The notes below the pieces were generated by a model. The model did no database searches. It was given only the letters and a program-made list of their open reading frames with translations, and was not told the origin of the DNA. Shown here one piece after another: positions 8,287-16,682 of a DNA stretch of 64,000 nucleotides (its first letter is position 1; each line of letters opens with the position of its first letter). The stretch is from Streptomyces sp. SID14478. Lineage in GTDB: Bacteria; Actinomycetota; Actinomycetes; Streptomycetales; Streptomycetaceae. The translations under genes and the position numbers were made by a program. The DNA lies in assembly GCF_010548525.1 (NCBI RefSeq), contig NZ_JAAGMG010001065.1, forward strand, positions 88,017 through 152,016, given 5' to 3'.

Positions 8287-8544
8287 TCACAGGTCCGGGA
8301 TGTCCGCCTTGGCACGTACGAGGGTGTCCCGCGTGATGACGACGATCCGCTCGTAGTCGGCCCGCGCCGCATCGGACGGAAGTTCCGTGTCGAGCGTCTC
8401 GGTGGCATCCGTGCCGATGACGGCGAAGCTGCCGTCGGCGAGCTCGAAGATGTCGGGGCAGGTCTGGCCGGAGGCGCTTCCGCGTTCGCGGGGAGACGCA
8501 CCGATGCGGCGCACGATTTTCAAAGGGATCCCGGTCCTTGGCAC
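8287..8544 (-). CDS. Small conserved actinobacterial protein
   Basis: About 85 aa. The conserved-looking core runs K-I-V-R-R-I-G-A-S-P-R-E-R-G-S, then C-P-D-I-F-E-L-A-D-G-S-F-A-V-I-G and an acidic C-terminal half ending R-A-K-A-D-I-P. I recognise the pattern as a recurring Streptomyces small protein of unknown function, often near HTH or signalling genes, but cannot name a family. The start is uncertain: GTG 8544 gives 85 aa, a TTG at 8523 gives 78 aa with AAGGA 11 bases upstream. The next gene upstream on the same strand is a DUF6082 protein, 75 bases away. Confidence 0.6.
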   Translation of the reverse strand: MPRTGIPLKIVRRIGASPRERGSASGQTCPDIFELADGSFAVIGTDATETLDTELPSDAARADYERIVVITRDTLVRAKADIPDL

Positions 8545-8618
8545 ATGGGTGGGGAAGGAGCGGGGCAAGAGTAGCCGTTCGGGACGCCTGGTGTGGCCGC
8601 AGGATACGCCAACTGGGT

Positions 8619-9119
8619 TCATTCGCAAGGAGGTTCGCCGACGACCCACCACTCGTCGGTGTCCGCTCCCTCTTGGTCCTGCAGGAGCTGTTCCACCATG
8701 CGGCCGAGCTCGGCCTCGTCCGATCCGTCGTCCAGGCTGGCGCGATGGTGCCTGGTGGCGGTCAGGTAGTCGCGGACGATCCGGTTCTGGCAGATCACCC
8801 GAAGGTGGCCGTAGAGCTCGCGACGGCTCAGGGCGCCGATGCGGTGGAAGTACAGGGCGTTGGTGTAGAGCGCGTTGGCGAACAGGAACTGCCGCTGCCG
8901 TTCCGGCGGCACCGATTCCTCGTACGTGTCGAGGACCGCTGCCAGGGCCGGATCGTCCATGGCCTTGCAGAGCAGGTCGAAGTGGAGCCGGTGCTGTTCG
9001 GTGAGGGCGGCGTGCCTGCGCCAGCGCGTCACCAGTCCGGCCAGCGATTCCGCGGCGGTGGAGGCACCGGTCGCCACCGCGGCGGCCAGTGCTCGCGTCC
9101 CGTAACTCTTTGTGGCCAT
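8619..9119 (-). CDS. DUF6082-like protein
   Basis: 166-aa protein resembling the DUF6082 family of Streptomyces. It has an N-terminal Ala-rich segment, then the core R-L-H-F-D-L-L-C-K-A-M-D-D-P-A-L-A-A-V and R-Q-R-Q-F-L-F-A-N-A-L-Y-T-N-A-L-Y-F-H-R-I-G. The predicted fold is all-helical. ATG 9119 is the only start that leaves an ordinary Ala-rich N-terminus; upstream in-frame sequence is Arg/Pro-rich. No catalytic motif is seen. Members often sit next to HTH/kinase genes, but here the neighbour is just another small protein. Function unknown. Confidence 0.65.
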   Translation of the reverse strand: MATKSYGTRALAAAVATGASTAAESLAGLVTRWRRHAALTEQHRLHFDLLCKAMDDPALAAVLDTYEESVPPERQRQFLFANALYTNALYFHRIGALSRRELYGHLRVICQNRIVRDYLTATRHHRASLDDGSDEAELGRMVEQLLQDQEGADTDEWWVVGEPPCE

Positions 9120-9450
9120 GTCAACCCCCGATACAGGCGACCGTCCGCCGGTCGTGGGGTGCGGGTCGACGGGCAAGGGACCGGCGAAGCGGTGGGCGGC
9201 GCGCTTGCCGTCTCCCAGGATGCCGAGCGGCTCTGATCGGCTGGGAGGCGGAGAGGAGGCGCGCGGAAGCATGCTCGGGTCGCGCGAACCGGCGCCATGT
9301 CCAACGTCTGCCCCGGGAGTGGAGCTAACAATCGTTTACTACGCGGCCTTTCTACGCGCGCCTATTGTGGGGCGGCATTCATTCTTCGTACGAGAGCCGG
9401 TCCGGATCGGCGCGCGCGCCCGCGTGATCCGGTGTGAGAGAGGTCGTGTG
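9120..9450. other. Intergenic region between divergent genes
   Basis: A 331-base gap between the leftward DUF6082 gene and the rightward COG0523 GTPase. I see a small inverted repeat CGACCG/CGGTCG at 9138-9154 and an AT-richer stretch at 9328-9380 that could hold promoters, but no Zur-like palindrome and no convincing -10/-35 pair. The last bases (GAGAGAGG at 9436-9443) are the ribosome site of the GTPase gene. Confidence 0.5.
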
Positions 9451-10584
9451 TTGAGCAAGGCGAGCCCGCAGCAGATCCCCGTCGTCGTCCTCGCGGGCTT
9501 CCTCGGTTCGGGGAAGACCACGCTGCTGAATCACCTGCTGCACCGCAGCGGCGGCACGCGGATCGGTGCCATCGTCAACGACTTCGGCGCGATCGAGATC
9601 GACGCGATGGCCGTGGCGGGGCAGCTGGGCGACTCGACGGTCGCGCTCGGCAACGGATGTCTGTGCTGTGCCGTGGACGCCAGTGAACTTGATGTGTACC
9701 TGGACAAGTTGACTCGTCCCGTCAATGACAGTCATGTCATGGACGTCATCGTCATCGAGGCGAGCGGCATCGCGGAGCCGCAGGAGCTGGTGCGCATGGT
9801 GCTGGCCAGCGAGAATCCCCGGATCGTGTACGGGGGACTGATCGAGGTCGTCGACGCGGCCGAGTTCGACGCCACCCGGGAGAAGCATCCCGAGGTGGAA
9901 CGGCATCTCGGGATCGCGGACCTCGTCGTGGTGAACAAGGGCGACCGGGTGGCGGAAGCCGAGCGGGAGCGCGTCCTGGGCGCCGTGCGTGCCCTCGCCG
10001 GACGCGCCGCAGTGGTCTCCGCGTCGTACGGCCGCATCGACCCGGAGCTGCTCTTCGACTGCCGTCCCACGACGGAGCGGATCGGACAGCTGTCGTTCGA
10101 CGACCTGCACCGGCACGACGGGAGCGGTGCACACGACGCGCACCTGCACTCCGCCTACGAAAGCGTGGCGTTCACGTCCGAGGTTCCCCTTGAGCCGCGC
10201 CGGCTGATGGCCTTCCTCGACAGCCGGCGCGAGGGGCTCTACCGCATCAAGGGGTACGTCGACTTCGGTGCGGGCGACACGGCCAACCGGTACGCCGTGC
10301 ACGCCGTCGGGCGGTTCCTGCGGTTCTATCCCGAGCCGTGGCCGGCCGGACCACGCCTGACGCAGGTGGTCCTCATCGGTTCGGGCATCGAAGCGGAGGC
10401 GCTCGCCAAGGAGCTCACCGCGTGCAAGAACGACGCCCCACACACCGTGGACGAGCACAGCATGTGGGGCGTTCTCCGCTACGTACAGGACAAGTCCCCC
10501 GTAGAGGGCGAGCCTCTCGCACAGGACGAGCCTCTCGCGCAGGACGAGGACGAAGCGGGTGGCTACGAAGCGGCGGGCAGCTAG
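9451..10584 (+). CDS. COG0523 (CobW/ZagA-like) metal-chaperone GTPase
   Basis: G3E-family GTPase, 377 aa. Walker A is G16-F-L-G-S-G-K-T23, the metal-binding CxCC motif is C70-L-C72-C73 in GNGCLCCAVD, a Walker-B-like V-I-E-A-S-G follows, and N-K-G-D supplies guanine specificity. The C-terminal CobW_C domain begins around residue 230 (Y-E-S-V-A-F-T-S). Such proteins load zinc or cobalt into client proteins; in actinobacteria several are Zur-regulated. A TTG at 9451 is chosen, 7 bases after GAGAGAGG; GTG 9448 is equally in frame. The stop TAG forms part of a CTAG that borders a palindromic insertion. The last 30 residues contain a short tandem repeat E-P-L-A-Q-D. Confidence 0.82.
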   Translation: MSKASPQQIPVVVLAGFLGSGKTTLLNHLLHRSGGTRIGAIVNDFGAIEIDAMAVAGQLGDSTVALGNGCLCCAVDASELDVYLDKLTRPVNDSHVMDVIVIEASGIAEPQELVRMVLASENPRIVYGGLIEVVDAAEFDATREKHPEVERHLGIADLVVVNKGDRVAEAERERVLGAVRALAGRAAVVSASYGRIDPELLFDCRPTTERIGQLSFDDLHRHDGSGAHDAHLHSAYESVAFTSEVPLEPRRLMAFLDSRREGLYRIKGYVDFGAGDTANRYAVHAVGRFLRFYPEPWPAGPRLTQVVLIGSGIEAEALAKELTACKNDAPHTVDEHSMWGVLRYVQDKSPVEGEPLAQDEPLAQDEDEAGGYEAAGS

Positions 10585-10760
10585 GGCGTGTTGTGAAAGT
10601 CCCGCCTGCCCCGCGACGCCCGGCACGCACGCTCGCGGCGTTGCCGAAGCGCCCGCATAGCTCCGCTATGAGGACGCTCCGGCGCCTTGCGATCGCACGC
10701 ACCGGACGCCGCGGGGCCCGCCCTTCGGGCGAACGACGGGACTTTCACAACACGCCCTAG
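10581..10760. mobile_element. MITE-like palindromic element flanked by CTAG
   Basis: A 180-base element with perfect 24-bp terminal inverted repeats (10581-10604 and 10737-10760; tips AGGGCGTGTTGTGAAAGTCC and its complement). The interior (about 130 bases) is GC-rich, has smaller inverted repeats such as CATAGC-TCC-GCTATG, and encodes nothing. Both ends carry CTAG, consistent with a duplicated target. It lies exactly between two convergent genes: the right stop TAG (10582-10584) and the left stop (10757-10759 on the other strand) both lie inside the CTAG copies. I recall near-identical elements being common in Streptomyces genomes. It could also work as a bidirectional terminator. Confidence 0.8.
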
Positions 10761-13213
10761 GCCGGCCCCGCCACCACCGCCACCGTCTTCGCCAGCGAGA
10801 GGCCGGAGCCGTCGCGGCGCGGGTCCATCTCGGGGAGCTCGGCCGGCGTGCCGTTCTTCTGCGCCGCGAGCGCGGGCACCGGGCCCGCCCAGGCCAGGCT
10901 CAGACAGTCCTCGCCCTTCAGGAAGCGCTGGCAGCGCACGCCGCCGGTCGCGCGGCCCTTGCGCGGGTACTGGTCGAACGGCGTCAGCTTCGCCGTCGTC
11001 TGCACCGAGTCGTCGAGCGTGCCGCGCGAACCCGCCACCGTGAAGACCACGGCGTCGGCCGCCGGGTCGACAGCGGTGAACGAGATGACCTTCGCGCCCG
11101 TCGCCAGCTTGATGCCGGCCATGCCGCCCGCGGGGCGGCCCTGCGGGCGCACCATGGCGGCCTGGTAACGCAGCAGTTGGGCGTCGTCCGTGATGAAGAC
11201 CAGGTCCTCCTCGCCGGTCCGCAGCTCCATCGCCCCCACGATCCGGTCGCCGTCCTTGAGCGTGATGACCTCCAGCTCCTCCTTGTGGGAGGGGTAGTCG
11301 GGCACCACGCGCTTGACGATGCCCTGCTCCGTACCGAGGGCGATGCCTGGTGACGACTCGTCCAGGGTGGTGAGGCAGATGACGCTCTCGTCCGCCTCCA
11401 AGGACGACAGGAACTCGGAGATCGGGGCGCCGCCGGAGAGGTTCGGCGCGGACGCCGTGTCCGGGAGCTGCGGCAGGTCGACCACGTTCAGCCGAAGCAG
11501 CCGGCCTTCGGAGGTGACGGCGCCGATCTCGCCGCGTGCCGTCGCCGGCACCGCGGAGATGATCACGTCGTGCTTGACGCGCTTGGCGTCCTCGTCCCCG
11601 GCGGGAAGCTCACCGTTGGCCGTACGGGCCAGCAGGCCGGTCGAGGAGAGCAGCACCCGGCACGGGTCGTCGGCGACCTGCAGCGGAACCGCGGACACCG
11701 GAGCGCCCGCCGACTCCAGGAGCACCGTGCGCCGATCGGTGCCGAACTTCTTGGCCACCGCGGCCAGTTCGGTGGAGACCAGCTTGCGCAGCTCCGTGTC
11801 GGAGTCGAGGATGCCGGTCAGCTCGTCGATCTCGCCGTTGAGCTTGTCGCGCTCCGACTCCAGCTCGATGCGGTCGAACTTCGTGAGGCGGCGCAGCGGC
11901 GTGTCCAGGATGTACTGCGTCTGGATCTCGCTCAGCGAGAAGCGCTCGATGAGGCGCTCCTTGGCCTGCGCGCTGTTCTCGCTGGAGCGGATGAGGCGGA
12001 TGACCTCGTCGATGTCCAGCAGGGCGACGAGCAGACCCTCCACCAGGTGGAGGCGGTCCTGCTTCTTGCTGCGGCGGAACTCGCTGCGACGACGTACCAC
12101 GTTGAACCGGTGGTCCAGGTAGACCTCGAGGAGCTCCTTGAGGCCGAGGGTGAGCGGCTGGCCGTCCACGAGCGCCACATTGTTGATGCCGAAGGACTCC
12201 TCCATCGGCGTCAGCTTGTAGAGCTGCTCCAGGACGGCCTCGGGCACGAAGCCGTTCTTGATCTCGATGACCAGGCGCAGGCCGTGCTCGCGGTCCGTGA
12301 GGTCCTTCACGTCCGCGATGCCCTGGAGCTTCTTGGAGCCGACGAGCTCCTTGATCTTCGTGATGACCTTCTCGGGGCCGACCGCGAAGGGCAGCTCGGT
12401 GACGACGAGGCCCTTGCGGCGTGCCGTCACGGTGTCCACGGCGACCGTCGCACGGATCTTGAACGTGCCGCGGCCCGTCTCGTACGCGTCCTTGATGCCG
12501 GACAGACCGACGATCCGGCCGCCCGTGGGCAGGTCGGGGCCGGGGACGAACTTCATGAGCGTCTCGAGGTCGGCGCCCGGGTGCTTGATCAAGTGCCGCG
12601 CGGCGGCGATCACTTCACCGAGGTTGTGCGGCGCCATGTTGGTCGCCATGCCGACGGCGATGCCGGACGCGCCGTTCACCAGGAGGTTCGGGTACGCCGC
12701 GGGCAGGACGAGGGGCTCCTGCTCCTGCCCGTCGTAGTTCGGCTCGAAGTCGACCGTGTTCTCTTCGATGGACTCGGTCATCAGGCTGGCCGCCGGGTCC
12801 ATGCGGCACTCGGTGTACCTCATGGCGGCCGGGCGGTCGTCATTGCCCAGCGAGCCGAAGTTCCCGTGCCCGTCGACCAGGGGGACGCGCATCGAGAACG
12901 GTTGGGCCAGGCGTACGAGGGCGTCGTAGATGGACGCGTCGCCATGGGGGTGCAACTTACCCATGACCTCGCCGACGACGCGGGCACACTTCACGTAGCC
13001 GCGGTCGGGGCGCAGGCCCATCTCGTTCATCTGGTAGACGATGCGACGGTGTACGGGCTTCATCCCGTCGCGGGCGTCGGGCAGGGCGCGGGAGTAGATG
13101 ACCGAGTACGCGTACTCCAGGTAGGAGCCCTGCATTTCGTCGACCACGTCGATGTCGAGGATCTTCTCCTCGAAGTCGTCGGGCGGCGGGGTCTTCGTGC
13201 TGCGGCGGGCCAT
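10757..13213 (-). CDS. parC: DNA topoisomerase IV subunit A (GyrA/ParC family)
   Basis: 818-aa type IIA topoisomerase A subunit. The breakage-reunion domain is residues 1 to about 500, with the active-site tyrosine Y133 in R-Y-T-E and the helix-turn G-K-L-H-P-H-G-D-A-S-I-Y-D at 85-97. The C-terminal half is the beta-pinwheel domain. Streptomyces carries gyrA elsewhere at the origin, and this locus by gene order is the topoisomerase IV subunit; the B subunit should be a few kb away outside the window. The residue at the quinolone-critical Ser position is Ala93, as is normal in actinobacteria. AAGGAG precedes ATG 13213. Needed for chromosome decatenation. Confidence 0.9.
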   Translation of the reverse strand: MARRSTKTPPPDDFEEKILDIDVVDEMQGSYLEYAYSVIYSRALPDARDGMKPVHRRIVYQMNEMGLRPDRGYVKCARVVGEVMGKLHPHGDASIYDALVRLAQPFSMRVPLVDGHGNFGSLGNDDRPAAMRYTECRMDPAASLMTESIEENTVDFEPNYDGQEQEPLVLPAAYPNLLVNGASGIAVGMATNMAPHNLGEVIAAARHLIKHPGADLETLMKFVPGPDLPTGGRIVGLSGIKDAYETGRGTFKIRATVAVDTVTARRKGLVVTELPFAVGPEKVITKIKELVGSKKLQGIADVKDLTDREHGLRLVIEIKNGFVPEAVLEQLYKLTPMEESFGINNVALVDGQPLTLGLKELLEVYLDHRFNVVRRRSEFRRSKKQDRLHLVEGLLVALLDIDEVIRLIRSSENSAQAKERLIERFSLSEIQTQYILDTPLRRLTKFDRIELESERDKLNGEIDELTGILDSDTELRKLVSTELAAVAKKFGTDRRTVLLESAGAPVSAVPLQVADDPCRVLLSSTGLLARTANGELPAGDEDAKRVKHDVIISAVPATARGEIGAVTSEGRLLRLNVVDLPQLPDTASAPNLSGGAPISEFLSSLEADESVICLTTLDESSPGIALGTEQGIVKRVVPDYPSHKEELEVITLKDGDRIVGAMELRTGEEDLVFITDDAQLLRYQAAMVRPQGRPAGGMAGIKLATGAKVISFTAVDPAADAVVFTVAGSRGTLDDSVQTTAKLTPFDQYPRKGRATGGVRCQRFLKGEDCLSLAWAGPVPALAAQKNGTPAELPEMDPRRDGSGLSLAKTVAVVAGPA

Positions 13214-13506
13214 CGCTGCTGCGGCTCCTTCACCAACAAGAACGGGTACATGAACGGGATCTGTCGCGGACCATTGTGGACCTCCCCACTGACAACACCG
13301 ATCGCGACCCGTCCGTACCGGGTGGTTCGGGGCCCGTGAGGGGCCGTCCTGCTCGCTTACGGCGTAGCACGGGCGGGAACTTCGCCAGGCGTCGGCGCGC
13401 TTGCATACAGTGGCAGGACTGGCAGCAGTTCTCTGTTCTCAGTGTCCTGTGAGTACATCAGTGTTCATCAGTGTTGTTCGCGTTCTCCGCGATCGAAGGG
13501 ACGTAC

Positions 13507-14862
13507 ATGCCCATGGGTCACACGGCCACCGCCGAGGCCGGCTCCGGCGGTCTGACAGCGACCGAGCACCGGCTGGCCAACGGCCTGCGCGTGGTGCTCT
13601 CCGAGGATCACCTCACCCCTGTCGCGGCGGTCTGCCTCTGGTACGACGTCGGCTCGCGCCACGAGGTCAAGGGCCGTACGGGCCTGGCTCACCTTTTCGA
13701 GCACCTGATGTTCCAGGGATCGAAGCAGGTGCATGGCAATGGTCACTTCGAGTTCGTGCAGGGCGCGGGCGGCTCGCTCAACGGCACGACGAGCTTCGAG
13801 CGGACGAACTACTTCGAGACCATGCCCGCCCACCAGCTGGAGCTCGCGCTGTGGCTGGAGGCCGACCGCATGGGCTCGCTGCTCACGGCCCTCGACGAGG
13901 AGTCGATGGAGAACCAGCGGGACGTCGTGAAGAACGAGCGCCGTCAGCGCTACGACAACGTCCCCTACGGCACCGCGTTCGAAAAGCTGACCGCCCTCAT
14001 GTACCCGGAGGGCCACCCGTACCACCACACGCCCATCGGCTCCATGGCCGACCTGGACGCGGCCACCCTTGAGGACGCGCGGAACTTCTTCCGCACCTAC
14101 TACGCGCCCAACAACGCGGTGCTCTCCGTAGTGGGCGACATCGATCCCGAGCAGACGCTCGCCTGGATCGAGAAGTACTTCGGCTCCATCCCCGGTCACG
14201 ACGGCAAGCCCGCCCCGCGCGACGGCTCGCTGCCCGAGGTGATCGGCGGGCAGCTGCGCGAGGTCGTCGAGGAAGAGGTGCCGGCGCGCGCCCTGATGGC
14301 GGCCTACCGGCTCCCCGAGGACGGCACGCGCGCGTCCGACGCCGCCGACGTGGCCCTGACGGTGCTCGGCGGCGGCGAGTCGTCCCGCCTCTACAACCGT
14401 CTCGTACGCCGGGACCGCACCGCCGTGGCCGCCGGGTTCGGTCTGCTGCGCCTGGCCGGGGCCCCCTCCCTCGGCTGGCTCGACGTGAAGACCTCCGGGG
14501 ACGTCGAGGTGCCCGTCATCGAGGCGGCCGTCGACGAGGAGCTCGCCCGGTTCGCCGCACAGGGCCCGAGCGAGGAGGAAATGGAGCGCGCCCAGGCACA
14601 GTTGGAGCGCGAGTGGCTGGACCGGCTCGGCACCGTCGCGGGCCGCGCCGACGAACTGTGCCGCTACGCCGTGCTGTTCGGCGACCCGCAGCTCGCCCTC
14701 ACCGCGGTGCAGCGCGTCCTGTCGGTGACCGCCGACGAGGTCCAGGAGGTCGCCAAGGCCCGCCTGCGCCCCGACAACCGGGCGGTGCTCGTGTACGAGC
14801 CCACGGCCCCCGCCGAGACCGAAGACGAGAGCGACGACAGCGACGAGGAGGCGGGCCGGTGA
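13507..14862 (+). CDS. M16 zinc metallopeptidase, catalytic subunit
   Basis: 451-aa M16B-type peptidase. The inverted zinc motif is H62-L-F-E65-H66 (in A-H-L-F-E-H-L-M-F-Q-G), and the distal Glu ligand is in E-N-Q-R-D-V-V-K-N-E about 75 residues later. M16 family peptidases of this size work as heterodimeric clamshells with a non-catalytic partner, encoded here immediately downstream with a GTGA overlap. ATG 13507 follows GAAGGGA; the upstream in-frame ATG at 13471 lacks a site. No signal peptide is seen, so it is probably cytoplasmic. The C-terminal tail is acidic (E-D-E-S-D-D-S-D-E-E). Confidence 0.88.
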   Translation: MPMGHTATAEAGSGGLTATEHRLANGLRVVLSEDHLTPVAAVCLWYDVGSRHEVKGRTGLAHLFEHLMFQGSKQVHGNGHFEFVQGAGGSLNGTTSFERTNYFETMPAHQLELALWLEADRMGSLLTALDEESMENQRDVVKNERRQRYDNVPYGTAFEKLTALMYPEGHPYHHTPIGSMADLDAATLEDARNFFRTYYAPNNAVLSVVGDIDPEQTLAWIEKYFGSIPGHDGKPAPRDGSLPEVIGGQLREVVEEEVPARALMAAYRLPEDGTRASDAADVALTVLGGGESSRLYNRLVRRDRTAVAAGFGLLRLAGAPSLGWLDVKTSGDVEVPVIEAAVDEELARFAAQGPSEEEMERAQAQLEREWLDRLGTVAGRADELCRYAVLFGDPQLALTAVQRVLSVTADEVQEVAKARLRPDNRAVLVYEPTAPAETEDESDDSDEEAGR

Positions 14863-16247
14863 CCGAGCAGCTCGCAGTCATGGACTTCCACCCCCGGCCG
14901 CAGGCGGGTGCGGCCAAGCCGTGGGCGTTCCCCGCCCCGCAGCGCGGCACGCTCGCCAACGGCCTGACCGTGCTGCGCTGCGACCGGCCCGGCCAGCAGG
15001 TCGTCGCCGTCGAGGTGAACCTGGAGGCGCCGCTGGACGCCGAGCCGGCCGGGCTCGACGGCGTCGCCACGATCATGGCGCGTGCCTTCAACGAGGGCAC
15101 CGACAAGCACTCCGCCGAGGAGTTCGCGGCCGAACTGGAGCGTTGCGGCGCCACGTTGGACGCGCACGCCGACCACCCCGGTGTCCGCGTCTCCCTCGAA
15201 GTGCCGGTCTCCCGCCTTCCCAAGGCGCTGGCGCTGCTGGGCGACGCCCTGCGAGCCCCCGCCTTCGCGGACGGCGAGATCGAGCGGCTCGTCCGCAACC
15301 GCCTCGACGAGATCCCGCACGAGAGCGCCAACCCGGCCCGCCGCGCCGCCAAGGAGCTGTCCAGGCAGCTCTTCCCGGCCGGCGCGCGCATGTCGCGTCC
15401 GCGTCAGGGCACCGAGGAGACCGTCGCCGCCATCGACGCGGCGGCCGTACGCGCCTTCTACGAGAAGCACGTACGTCCCGCGACCGGCACCGTCGTCGTG
15501 GTGGGCGATCTTTCCTCCACCGACCTCGACGCCCTCCTCGAGGACACGCTCGGCGCCTGGACCGGCAACACGGCCGAGCCGCACCCGGTCTCGCCCATCA
15601 CCGCCGACGACACCGGCCGCGTCGTCATCGTGGACCGTCCCGGCGCGGTGCAGACGCAGCTGCTGATCGGTCGCACCGGACCCGACAAGCACGACCGGGT
15701 GTGGGCCGCGCAGATCCTCGGCACGTACTGCCTCGGCGGCACCCTCACCTCCCGTCTGGACCGCGTCCTGCGCGAGGAGAAGGGCTACACCTACGGTGTG
15801 CGGTCCTTCGCCCAGGTGCTGCGGTCCGCTCCCGACGGGACGGGCGCCGCGATGCTCGCCATCAGCGGCTCCGTGGACACCCCGAACACTGGCCCCGCGC
15901 TCGACGACCTCTGGAAGGTCCTGCGCACCCTCGCCGAGGAGGGCCTCACGGACGCCGAACGGGACACCGCGGTACAGAACTTGGTGGGGGTGGCCCCGCT
16001 CAAGTTCGAGACCGCCGCGGCCGTCGCGAGCACCCTGGCCGACCAGGTCGAGCAGCAGCTGCCGGACGACTTCCAGGCCCAGCTGTACCGCCGGCTCGCC
16101 GAGACGGGCACCGTGGAGGCCACTGCGGCCGTCGTGAGCGCCTTCCCGGCGGACCGCCTGGTGACGATCCTCGTGGGGGACGCCGCGCAGATCGAGGAGC
16201 CCGTCAGGGCCCTCGGCATCGGCGAGGTGACCGTGGTCACCGGCTGA
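14859..16247 (+). CDS. M16 peptidase, non-catalytic partner subunit
   Basis: 462-aa M16 family protein that lacks HxxEH: the corresponding stretch is G-V-A-T-I-M-A-R-A-F-N-E-G. It keeps the R/Y pair of the partner subunit, seen as E-E-K-G-Y-T-Y-G-V-R-S near residue 310, which in M16B enzymes completes the substrate-binding site across the dimer. GTG 14859 overlaps the preceding stop (GTGA), indicating coupled translation and 1:1 stoichiometry. A strong hairpin follows, so the two genes form a complete bicistronic unit. Confidence 0.87.
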   Translation: MTEQLAVMDFHPRPQAGAAKPWAFPAPQRGTLANGLTVLRCDRPGQQVVAVEVNLEAPLDAEPAGLDGVATIMARAFNEGTDKHSAEEFAAELERCGATLDAHADHPGVRVSLEVPVSRLPKALALLGDALRAPAFADGEIERLVRNRLDEIPHESANPARRAAKELSRQLFPAGARMSRPRQGTEETVAAIDAAAVRAFYEKHVRPATGTVVVVGDLSSTDLDALLEDTLGAWTGNTAEPHPVSPITADDTGRVVIVDRPGAVQTQLLIGRTGPDKHDRVWAAQILGTYCLGGTLTSRLDRVLREEKGYTYGVRSFAQVLRSAPDGTGAAMLAISGSVDTPNTGPALDDLWKVLRTLAEEGLTDAERDTAVQNLVGVAPLKFETAAAVASTLADQVEQQLPDDFQAQLYRRLAETGTVEATAAVVSAFPADRLVTILVGDAAQIEEPVRALGIGEVTVVTG

Positions 16248-16269
16248 CCCGCAGCCCCGCACGCCCGGC

Positions 16270-16304
16270 GAAGCCCCGGTGGTCCCGCCGACCACCGGGG
16301 CTTC
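16270..16304. terminator. Hairpin terminator after M16 operon
   Basis: Perfect 15-bp inverted repeat GAAGCCCCGGTGGTC / GACCACCGGGGCTTC with a 5-base loop, 22 bases after the second M16 stop. No U-tract. Confidence 0.85.
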
Positions 16305-16513
16305 GTGGTGCCACTCCCGACCACTCCCGGCCACTCGTGTCCGTTCACGCGTGCCCATGGATCACGTATGTCCGAAATGCGGCAGAGGTTGCCTGTCTGC
16401 TCTGTGGCATGCACTACAAAAGCCGGGATCCGTTTGTTGATTAAAAGATGTCCCGCTTAGCGTCGGTCCGGCTGTCCGCCAGACACGCGTCGCGCCCGCG
16501 ACACCGGACAGTC

Positions 16514-16658
16514 ATCGCCGAGTCCCCCACGGCGCGAGCCAGGGGAGCCGGGGACCCACCGCAGTCCCTGGGGTGAATCGGACGCTCTTCTCCGTAGAGG
16601 AGGGCGGCCGTAGGAGACCTTCCTGCTCCGAACCCGTCAGCTAACCCGGTAGGCGAGA
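16514..16658 (+). promoter_or_regulatory. c-di-AMP (ydaO/yuaA) riboswitch
   Basis: The leader of the M23 peptidase gene carries the ydaO consensus blocks in order: CGCCGAGTCC at 16516, AGCCAGGGGAGCCGGGGACC at 16537-16556, TGGGGTGAATCGG at 16569-16581, a variable hairpin (CTCTTCTCCGTAGAGGAGGG), CGTAGGAGACCTTCCTGCTCCGAACCCG at 16609-16636 in two blocks, and GTCAGCTAACCCGGTAGGCG at 16636-16655. The 5' CGCC and 3' GGCG can close the outer stem. ydaO RNAs bind cyclic di-AMP and usually switch expression off when it is abundant. In actinobacteria they commonly precede cell-wall hydrolase genes. The ribosome site lies within 20 bases of the aptamer end, leaving little room for a separate expression platform. 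Confidence 0.9.
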
Positions 16659-16682
16659 GGGAAGGAAAGGACCAGCCACTTC

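Noticed and set aside
9120..9450. Zur box upstream of the COG0523 gene
   Set aside because: No Zur-like palindrome found; zinc regulation remains unproven.
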